NCBI GenBank assembly: GCA_948471055.1
Contig: CAOKQZ010000023.1
Span: 1 to 33,715, forward strand
Source of the DNA: an uncultured Clostridium sp.
GTDB lineage: Bacteria; Bacillota; Clostridia; TANB77; CAG-508
Length of the DNA stretch: 33,715 nt
Direction of reading: 5' to 3'
Made by a program: the position numbers and the translations under genes. The notes below the pieces were generated by a model that made no database searches, was not told the origin of the DNA, and worked only from the letters and a program-made list of their open reading frames with translations. Positions 8,124 to 15,400 of the stretch are shown one piece after another (position 1 is the stretch's first letter; the number at the start of each line of letters is the position of its first letter).

Positions 8124-10220
8124 ATGAAATTCTTTAAACCCAAAAAACCAAATTACAAATTTCGTTACAACATAACCATTACAGCCATATACGTAATTGG
8201 TGTAATTCTACTTGCACAATTATTTAACCTCCAAATCATACACGGAGCAGAATACCGCGAAACTTCCAACACAAGATTAACCAGAGAAAGTACACTAATT
8301 GCAGCAAGAGGCTCCATTACCGATAGAAACGGAACCGAAATTGTAGGAACCACCACAAGTTTTAGTTTAGAAATCTACAAAACCAAAATTGATAACAATA
8401 TACTAAACGAAACCTTACTAAAAATAGCCAACGTATTAGAACAAAACAACAGTACATATATTGACGATTTCCCAATTGCCATTAACCCATTTCGTTTTAC
8501 CTATGAAGATGAAACAAGACAAAAAAAGTGGAAAACAGCAAACAAACTAGACGAAAACTTATCTGCCGAAGAAGCATTTTACAAATTTAAAGAAAAATAC
8601 AAAATCCAAAACGATAACATAGAAGAAACTAGAAAAATCTTAGCAATCCGTTATCATATTGCAAGCGAAGGCTATAGTGCCACAAAATCCGTTACCATTG
8701 CCAATAATATTAGCTTAGAAAGCTTCAATATCTTCAATGAACAAAAAGACAGTTTCCCAGGAATTAATACCATAACCCAACCAATTCGTTCCTACCCAAA
8801 AGGAACACTTGCTTCTCATATCGTAGGATATACCCAAAGAATTGGGGATAAACAATACGAAGAGGAAAAAAATAACGGTTATACCATGAACGACTTTTAT
8901 GGTCAATCGGGAATTGAAGCAGTTGCAGAAAAATACCTAAAAGGAACCGATGGGATAAAACAAATCGATATGGCAGTCGATGGTACCGTAACGGCAGAAT
9001 ATACTCAAGAAGAAGCAACCCAGGGAGCAGACATCATACTTACCATTGATGCCAATCTACAAGCTGTAACCGAACAAGCCTTAAAAAACAATGTAGAAAA
9101 AATACGAAATGGTGGCTTTAAGGAACAGTCGGATGCCACTGGTGGTGCCATGGTAGTAATGGATGTAAAAACAGGAGAAGTATTAGCTATGGCAAGTTAT
9201 CCAGATTATGATCCTTCCAAATTTACCTTTGGGATTGACCCAGAAACATGGCAAATATACAATAACGAAAAACATATGAGAAACAAGGCAGTACAAGATA
9301 TCTATCCACCGGGTTCCATTTTTAAAATGGTAACCGCTATTGCTGGTTTAGAAACAGGAGTGATTGATAGTACCACCAAAATTAACGATACTGGTCGATA
9401 CACCTATTATAAAGATTACCAACCATCCTGTTGGAGTACAAGAGGGCATGGATGGTTAAATGTAACCTCAGCCATTCAACATTCTTGTAACTATTTCTTT
9501 TATGAAACTGGAAGAAGAATGGGAATTGATAATCTAGCAAAATATACCAAGCATTTTGGACTAGGACGAAAAACAGGAATTGAAATTCCAGCAGAAGCCA
9601 CTGGAAAATTAAACGAAAGAACAGAAGGAAAAGTATGGAACCCAGGAGATACCATATCCTCTGCCATTGGACAATTAAACAATCAATTCACCCCAATCCA
9701 AATGGCCAAATATACAAGCATGCTTGCTAATGGAGGAAATGTAGTAGAACCAACCATCATTAAATCCATAAAGAAAGTAGATGGAACCGAAATTGCAAAA
9801 GAAGAATACGAAAACTATTTTAATGAAAGACTAGGAATTACCAAAGAAGAGGATGATGGTATCACCATAAACCCACAAAACTTAAAAACTGTTTTAGAAG
9901 GAATGAGGTCTGTTACTGGTGAACGAGGAGGAACTGCTTACTCCTATTTCAAAGACTTCAATATTGAAGTAGGAGGAAAAACCGGTTCTGCCCAAGCAGG
10001 AGACACCGGAAACGTAAGCTCCAAAGTACATGCATGGTTTATTGGATTTGCCCCATTTGACAACCCAGAAATCGCCGTCGTTATCCTAGTAGAAAATGGA
10101 GGACACGGAGCCTACACCGCAGAAGCCGCAAGAGATGTTATGGCACAATATTTTGGCATGAACGTAAATGAGGTAAACGAAGACGTAACCGCTGTGCCTT
10201 ACACCCAAATGCAGAATTAA
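8124..10220 (+). CDS. mrdA: Class B penicillin-binding protein 2 (elongasome transpeptidase)
   Basis: 698 residues from the ATG at 8124, which has AGGAGGT four bases upstream. An upstream in-frame ATG at 8010 lies inside the palindromic repeat and is rejected. One N-terminal membrane segment (about 17-36), then the dimerisation domain (SITDRNGTEI; GYTQRIG; YGQSGIE), then the transpeptidase domain. That domain has the catalytic S398-IF-K401 in PPGSIFKMV, S454-C-N456, and K619-T-G in GGKTGSA. It cross-links side-wall peptidoglycan with a RodA-type partner, which is not in this window. Its place directly after mreD supports an elongation role over a division role. No in-frame CGG in 699 codons. 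Confidence 0.93.
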   Translation: MKFFKPKKPNYKFRYNITITAIYVIGVILLAQLFNLQIIHGAEYRETSNTRLTRESTLIAARGSITDRNGTEIVGTTTSFSLEIYKTKIDNNILNETLLKIANVLEQNNSTYIDDFPIAINPFRFTYEDETRQKKWKTANKLDENLSAEEAFYKFKEKYKIQNDNIEETRKILAIRYHIASEGYSATKSVTIANNISLESFNIFNEQKDSFPGINTITQPIRSYPKGTLASHIVGYTQRIGDKQYEEEKNNGYTMNDFYGQSGIEAVAEKYLKGTDGIKQIDMAVDGTVTAEYTQEEATQGADIILTIDANLQAVTEQALKNNVEKIRNGGFKEQSDATGGAMVVMDVKTGEVLAMASYPDYDPSKFTFGIDPETWQIYNNEKHMRNKAVQDIYPPGSIFKMVTAIAGLETGVIDSTTKINDTGRYTYYKDYQPSCWSTRGHGWLNVTSAIQHSCNYFFYETGRRMGIDNLAKYTKHFGLGRKTGIEIPAEATGKLNERTEGKVWNPGDTISSAIGQLNNQFTPIQMAKYTSMLANGGNVVEPTIIKSIKKVDGTEIAKEEYENYFNERLGITKEEDDGITINPQNLKTVLEGMRSVTGERGGTAYSYFKDFNIEVGGKTGSAQAGDTGNVSSKVHAWFIGFAPFDNPEIAVVILVENGGHGAYTAEAARDVMAQYFGMNVNEVNEDVTAVPYTQMQN

Positions 10221-10235
10221 AAGGAGGAAATAACC

Positions 10236-10850
10236 ATGAACAATTGTGTTAGTATTGTATTAGGAAAAGAAGAAATCACCCTAAAAATCAACGAAAAAGC
10301 AAAAGAAGAGGAAATTGAAAAATGCCTAGAAGAAAAAATACCAGAACTAAAAAAACTATACCAAGATGAAAAAACACCAATCTTTGTAACAGGAAAAGTA
10401 CTAAAAACCAAAGAAATGGAAATGGTACAGTCCATCATACAAAAAGAAATTGAAGTAAGCATTGAATTTGATAGCCCCAAAGTATTAGGTTTACATGGCA
10501 TCAAAAAAGCCTTTGTAGAAGAAATCGAATCTTCTGAAACCAAATTCCATAGAGGTTCCCTTCGTTCAGGAAAGAAAATCGAATTTGAAGGAAGCCTTGT
10601 CATCATGGGAGATGTAAACCGCGGAGCCGAAATTATAGCAGGAGAAAACATTGTTGTACTAGGCACCCTAAGAGGAATGGCGCACGCAGGAGCAAAAGGA
10701 AACAAAAAAGCATTTGTAGCAGCAAACGAAATTGATGTAGCACAAATCCGAATTGCCAATGTCATAAAAGAAATGGAACGAAGTGAAGAAGAACCACAAA
10801 CCACAAAAACCTATGCCTACGTAAAGGAAAATGAGATTGTATTAGAATAA
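10236..10850 (+). CDS. minC: MinC, septum-site inhibitor
   Basis: 204 residues. A weakly conserved N-terminal domain (1-95) precedes the C-terminal beta-helix domain with SLVIMGDVNRGAEIIAGENI and VVLGTLRGMAHAGAKGN, the clear MinC signature. MinC blocks FtsZ assembly away from mid-cell and normally needs MinD for membrane recruitment. It starts 15 bases after the PBP gene with AAGGAGG. minD and minE, commonly next in Clostridia, do not follow here; instead there is a palindromic element and convergent genes. Confidence 0.93.
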   Translation: MNNCVSIVLGKEEITLKINEKAKEEEIEKCLEEKIPELKKLYQDEKTPIFVTGKVLKTKEMEMVQSIIQKEIEVSIEFDSPKVLGLHGIKKAFVEEIESSETKFHRGSLRSGKKIEFEGSLVIMGDVNRGAEIIAGENIVVLGTLRGMAHAGAKGNKKAFVAANEIDVAQIRIANVIKEMERSEEEPQTTKTYAYVKENEIVLE

Positions 10851-10892
10851 AATGATGGAGAAAATCTGCCTAAATCCAAAAACGAGATTAAT

Positions 10893-10969
10893 GTAGAGGT
10901 CGATGCCCACATCGACCCGAAATTGAGAATAAGACATGAAAAAGGGTCGATGAAGGCATCGACCTCTAC
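10893..10969. repeat. Palindromic element, GTAGAGG type, copy 2
   Basis: Inverted ends 10893-10918 and 10944-10969 match in 24 of 26 positions. Each end forms its own hairpin (GGTCGATG-CCCA-CATCGACC). Same plan as the elements at 8003 and 11146 but with a different inner word. It lies between convergent minC and the minus-strand gene, whose TAG stop (10966-10968) lies inside the element, so it may have supplied that stop. Confidence 0.7.
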
Positions 10970-11398
10970 GATAGTAATAACAAAATAAGAGCCATAAACA
11001 ATCCTTCATCTTTTACGCCTTCTTGGTACAAAAACCAAATAAGGCATACAAGCAAAATGTCGTCAAAATATAGATTTAAACCAAAAATCTGAAATAAAGG
11101 AGAATCCTCATTTGTGGAGGTTTCTTTTTTTTGTGCATACCCCTCTGTAGGGGCAACCTTCCTGCGGGAATACCCTAGACTCGTGACACCACTGTGCCCT
11201 TCCCCAGAGGAATCCCCGAAAATTTTTTGTATGGGGATATTTCGGACAAGCAATGCTCGCCCCTACATTTTTTATAGGGTTGGTATCTTCAACAGAGGCA
11301 CCTTTTTGGGTAGAAGTATAGGAGTGGGGGTAATAATACCCATACCTAGAGGGGCGGTGGTAATAGGGAAAATTAAAATAGGGATATGGAAAAATCAT
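10966..11398 (-). CDS. Small clostridial protein of unknown function, +1 shift at CGG 11218, palindrome inserted in the gene
   Basis: The ATG at 11398 overlaps the stop of the preceding gene (ATGA), so translation is probably coupled. Residues 1-44 are rich in Tyr, Pro and His (FPYPYFNFPYYHRP). Codons 45-85 come from the inserted palindromic element and include CGG at codon 61 (TTT-CGG-GGA). Frame 0 stops at 11108 without a recognisable ending. The +1 frame continues to GLNLYFDDILLVCLIWFLYQ, EGVKDEGLFMALILLLLS and TAG at 10966, 143 residues in all. That hydrophobic ending (LYFDD, YQEGVKDE, ILLLLS) is one I recall from short conserved clostridial proteins of unknown role. The C-terminus is likely membrane-associated. 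Confidence 0.7.
11146..11267. repeat. Palindromic element, GTAGGGGC type, copy 3, inside a gene
   Basis: Ends TGTAGGGGC (11146-11154) and GCCCCTACA (11259-11267) are perfect inverted repeats. An inner near-palindrome of the GCGAGC-ATT-GCTTGT kind lies at the right end. The insert is much richer in G+C than its surroundings. It interrupts the small minus-strand gene and carries that gene's CGG. I find no clear target duplication. Confidence 0.65.
11216..11218 (-). other. In-frame CGG, +1 recoding site 4
   Basis: TTT-CGG-GGA on the minus strand, codon 61 of the 143-residue gene. The +1 shift joins the Tyr/Pro-rich start to the conserved hydrophobic end. This CGG lies in DNA brought in by the palindromic element. 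Confidence 0.75.
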
Positions 11399-11931
11399 TT
11401 TGTTTTTTCACCACCAGTTTCATGGAAAGCTTCCATTATTTTTGTCATGTTTAATAATTGAACATACTGCTCTACTCGAGACTTTCTACTTTCTTTTAAG
11501 TAGGGCTTTAAGGAAAGAAGCAAATTCGAGCGAGGGTCATTTTTCGTATTACCGCATTTTTTCCATAATGGATTTCATTTTTAGCAAAGTATTAAAATCA
11601 ATCGAAGGCCCGAGCAGATGAAGAATCCTCTGAGTTTACGTTATTAGAGGAGCTATTATTAGAAGAATTCATAAACATTTTTGCAAAGTTTTGTAGCATT
11701 TCCGGAGTAATGGTGTTCGCTGAATTCGAATTTGCCGTGTTGCCACTAGTATTTGTGTCTTTACTGGTATTCGTGTTGGAATTTGTATCCGAATTTGTGG
11801 TTTCATTTGGGGTATTCGTATTTTGTCCGTGCATTTTGGGTTAAAAATCCGTTCATTTTTTGTTTCATTTCATCAGGAATATTGCCATTTTTTAGCATAT
11901 TAGCCAAATTATTCATAAAATCCGAATCCAT
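11395..11931 (-). CDS. Asn/Ser/Thr-rich clostridial protein of unknown function, with three CGG +1 shifts
   Basis: The ATG at 11931 has a perfect AGGAGG nine bases upstream. Frame 0 codes for MDSDFMNNLANMLKNGNIPD and so on, up to CGG at codon 35. One base skipped opens a low-complexity N/T/S linker and SANTITPEMLQNFAKMFMNS, up to a second CGG (codon 107). A second skip gives PSIDFNTLLKMKSIMEKM and a third CGG (codon 126, ATG-CGG-TAA). A third skip gives NDPRSNLLLSLKPYLKESRK, VEQYVQLLNMTKIMEAF and the stop at 11395. The final protein has 177 residues. The DPRSNLLLSLKPYL block is one I recall from small clostridial proteins, so the far end is real coding sequence. Role unknown. It forms a two-gene unit with the overlapping gene downstream. 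Confidence 0.85.
11552..11554 (-). other. In-frame CGG, +1 recoding site 5
   Basis: ATG-CGG-TAA: in frame 0 the next codon is a stop. Skipping one base gives ATG-GGT-AAT-ACG and enters the conserved NDPRSNLLLSLKPYL block. Confidence 0.85.
11610..11612 (-). other. In-frame CGG, +1 recoding site 6
   Basis: GCT-CGG-GCC, codon 107. Frame 0 ends 4 codons later (TTC-GAT-TGA). The +1 frame continues as GPSIDFNTLLKMKSIM. Confidence 0.85.
11827..11829 (-). other. In-frame CGG, +1 recoding site 7
   Basis: GCA-CGG-ACA, codon 35. Frame 0 ends a few codons later at TGA. The +1 frame opens GQNTNTPNETTNSDTNSNTN and runs unbroken to the next CGG. Confidence 0.85.
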
Positions 11932-12130
11932 CTATACATACCTCCTACCAGAACACATTAAAATCTTGTTACTAGTATATGCAAGGGAAGATGAAAATGT
12001 GATTATGAAATTATAACAATTTAGAAAGGATCGTTTTCTATATAAATTAATTTTAAGAACACCCAGTCACGCTTCCGCGTGCCAGGGGGTTCTTAAACGC
12101 CTATCCCCAAGAAAAATCTGTATTCATTCC
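11932..12130. other. Intergenic region upstream of the divergent small genes and cassette 1
   Basis: No gene seen. It holds the AGGAGG of the minus-strand gene (11941-11946) and the palindrome at 12053-12096. I could not identify a convincing minus-strand promoter. Confidence 0.5.
12053..12096. repeat. Palindromic intergenic repeat
   Basis: TTAAGAAC at 12053-12060 pairs with GTTCTTAA at 12089-12096; inside are ACCC/GGGGG and the CACGC-TTC-GCGTG hairpin. The CCAGGGGGTTCTT arm resembles ACTGGGGGTTCT at 3299-3310. Confidence 0.6.
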
Positions 12131-12210
12131 CCTTTTGTAACATAAATTTAATATATTCTTCACAAACAAGGATAAAAATGGGAATATAGATTTCCCTAAA
12201 AGAATATAGA
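12131..12210 (+). promoter_or_regulatory. Conserved block upstream of cassette 1
   Basis: Shares TTTTGTAACATAAA, TTAATA, ATAAAA, GAATA and TTTCCCTAAA in the same order with 22888-22972 upstream of cassette 2, while the flanks have diverged. It is either a conserved control site or plain duplication relic. Confidence 0.45.
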
Positions 12211-12241
12211 TAACATAAATGAAATAAACAAGACAAGCCTC

Positions 12242-12269
12242 TTGAAAAAAGTGCAAAATCTTGTAAAAT
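12242..12269 (+). promoter_or_regulatory. Upstream promoter P1 of cassette 1
   Basis: TTGAAA (12242-12247), 16 bases, TAAAAT (12264-12269), about 150 bases before the A1 start. Confidence 0.5.
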
Positions 12270-12345
12270 AATATATATAAATATTAAAAAATACTAAAAT
12301 GGAAAAAAGTTTTACATAAAAACTTATTTTTTTAAGCGAAAAACC

Positions 12346-12374
12346 TTGAAAAAAGCCATAAAAAGGCGTATAAT
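12346..12374 (+). promoter_or_regulatory. Main promoter P2 of cassette 1
   Basis: TTGAAA (12346-12351), 17 bases, TATAAT (12369-12374), 45 bases before the A1 start codon. Essentially consensus, so strong expression is likely. Confidence 0.85.
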
Positions 12375-12419
12375 AAAATTACGTGTGTAAAATAGAAATT
12401 TAGAGGAGGAATCATTACT

Positions 12420-15400
12420 ATGAATCGAAAATTATGGGCAAAATTACTAGCAACCATGCTTGTTATGACATTAACCTTAACAAACTTTATGCTATTAGGC
12501 GTGTATGCGGGTAAATCTTATGGAGTATCCGATAATTTAGAAGGACAACAAACGCTTACCAATAATGAGAATGTAACATTTGATGCTTATTTTATGAAGA
12601 ACGAAGGACAACATGTACATACAGTAAAAGAAAATATGAATAAAGAAGATCTAAAACTGTATGTAGCAATTGGAGTAAAAAAAGGCTATTTGAAAGATGC
12701 TAGTATACAAGTGTTAGGAGAAAATAAAACGACTAGCAATATTAGTGTAAAAAATAGTAATGACGATTTTGAATATATTGAATCCGTTGATGAGGCAAAC
12801 AATATCATTTATTTAAAACAAGTCAATACAGGAACACAAGTAGTATTAGCAATACCAGTTGTAGCATCAAAATCAGATGTTTATGACTTGAGTAATTTTA
12901 GTAAATTAAATAATATTGTTTTCACAGGAAATTATGTAGGAGATGCAGGAAGAGAAACGAAACTATTAAAAACGATTCAAGTAAGGAACGAATGGACGGC
13001 AGAAGCAAAAGCAATGATAGAGCAACAACTTCTACGTTTTATTCCATATGAAATAAACAATCAAAAAGGAACCGTTTTGCAAACTTTAGTAAAAAGTGGA
13101 GTTGCCAATAATGCTTTACCAGTTAAGGAAACTACCATTACATTAGAAGCACCATTGGCAAATGGAAAAAAACCAACTCACGCTACAGTAATAGCAAATG
13201 GAATTTTTGCAACTAATGGAAAAGCGGTTCTTAACGAAAATGATTGGAACTATAACCAAGAAACGGGAATGGTAACTATTGTGCTAAAAAATGAAGCGGT
13301 AGAAAATAAAGTTTCATGGTTAAAACAAGTGCAAGATGAACTTATTGTTACATATGTATATGATGAAAAAGTAGATACGATAGAAACCGTAGCAAAGGCA
13401 GAAACTACGATAAAAGCTTATAATATGGGTGAAGCAAGCTTACAGGCAAACCATGAATTAACAATTTCACAAAATGAAGTGTTAGGACAAATTGTATCTG
13501 GAAATGTTGAAGTTACAGATACTTTAAGCAAAGGTTCTTTATATCAAAAAACACAAAAAGATACAATTTATGAAGAAAATGTAACAGTTGATATTTCAAA
13601 TCCAGAATTAGTTAATACCATAGTACTAAGACAAGAGATGGATTATTTTGTAAACGAAGAAGGAGAAATGCTTCCAACTACAATTGGAAATGCTAATTAT
13701 GCTTATTATAAAACAACAAAAATAAATGCAAACAACTTTAAAACAATATTAGGAGAAGAAGGAAACATTAAAATTGAAACACTAGCTGGAGAAAAAATTA
13801 TTACATTAAATAAAGACGTAAAACCAGATGAAAATGGAGATTATGTTATAAACTACGAAACAGAAGTAAATCAAATTAGAATAATTGCTTCAAAACCAAT
13901 CAAAGCAGGAAAATTAATAGTAAGACATGAAAAAGCATTAAAAGGAAATATTGATTATACAAAAGAACAAATAGAAAATTTTAGAACATTAAAAGTAAAA
14001 TTAGAAGTAGAAGCAAAAGCAGAGAATATAAGCAATGTAACAACTTCAAATCGTCAAAATGTGGCAGAAGTAAAATTAGATACAGTGGACGAGACAGTAA
14101 ACACAAACGAAATTGTCGTTTCAAAAGCACAAGCGTTAAAAGAGATTACTTTAGTAGAACCAACGACTAAAATAGAAACAAGTGTAAGTAATGAAAACTT
14201 ATCCACAATTGTGAAAAATGAAAATGTAGAATTACGAGTAGTTTTAAAAACAAATGATATTACTTGTGATTTATATAAAAATCCAAGTATCGAGATAGTA
14301 TTACCAACTTATGTTGAAAAAGTAGATATAAAAGACATTAATTTACTATTTGATAATGAACTAACCATAAAAAATTATCATATGGATGTAAATGAAAACG
14401 GAAATACGGTTATTCGAGTTAATTTAGAAGGAGAACAAACAAATTATAGTAGTGATGAAATTTCAAAAGGTGCAAATCTTATTATCAATACGGATATTAC
14501 TTTAAAACAATTAACACCTACAAAAGAAGATGTAATGGAGGTATATGTTACAAATGAGTTAGCAACAAGCTATGAACAAACCAAGAAAACTCCTACAAGA
14601 GAAGTACAAAAAGGATATAGTGAAACCTCGCTAAAAGCAGTGGCACCAGTAGGAATTGTAACAACAACCAGTTTGTCGGGTTATAATGAAAAAAATGAAA
14701 CGATTACATCAGTTGGAGCAAATGAACAAATTGGAAAATTAGATGTGAAAAAACAAGCAAGAACAGCGAATGTTGGTATGACGATTATTAATAATTATCC
14801 AAATAAAGTGAATCAAATGGTGGTTTTAGGAAGGGTACTAAGTAATGGAAGTGTTCATGCAGATTCTTTAGAAGATTTTAACTCGAATCTTGCTACTAGT
14901 ATGAATTTAGATGGAATTACATGGCAAATGCAAGTGCCAGAAAACACAGGAAATACAGGAGTAATTGAAGGAACTCACATAGGAAGTACAATACTATATT
15001 ATAGTGAAAATCCATCTGCAACCAAAGATCTAACAGTACCATCAAATGGATGGAAACAAGCAAAAGATGTACAAGACTACAGCAAAATAAAATCTTATTT
15101 GGTAGTAGGAGGAGAAGAAATCCCAACAGGAACCATTATGAATATGAATTATTCAATACAAATACCAGAAAATGTAGGTTACAATATGGGAGCATATGGT
15201 AACTATGTGGTGTACTTTAACAATATTACTGAAGAAGGAGCGGTTTCAGAAAAAGTCGTATCAGCAAAAGTAGGACTTTCAACAGGAGAGGGACCAGAAC
15301 TTGAAGTGAAACTTCATTCAGATAGAGAAGGAAAAGAAGTACAAGAGGGAGAAATCATTACCTATACAGTAGAAGTAAAAAATATTGGTAAATCAGAAGC

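Noticed and set aside
10217..10804. 195-residue ORF antisense to minC
   Set aside because: Shadow of the well-supported MinC coding frame; no ribosome site or family match.
11114..11621. Plus-strand ORFs opposite the two small minus-strand genes
   Set aside because: They have no ribosome site or recognisable protein, whereas the minus strand gives two coupled genes with conserved ends.
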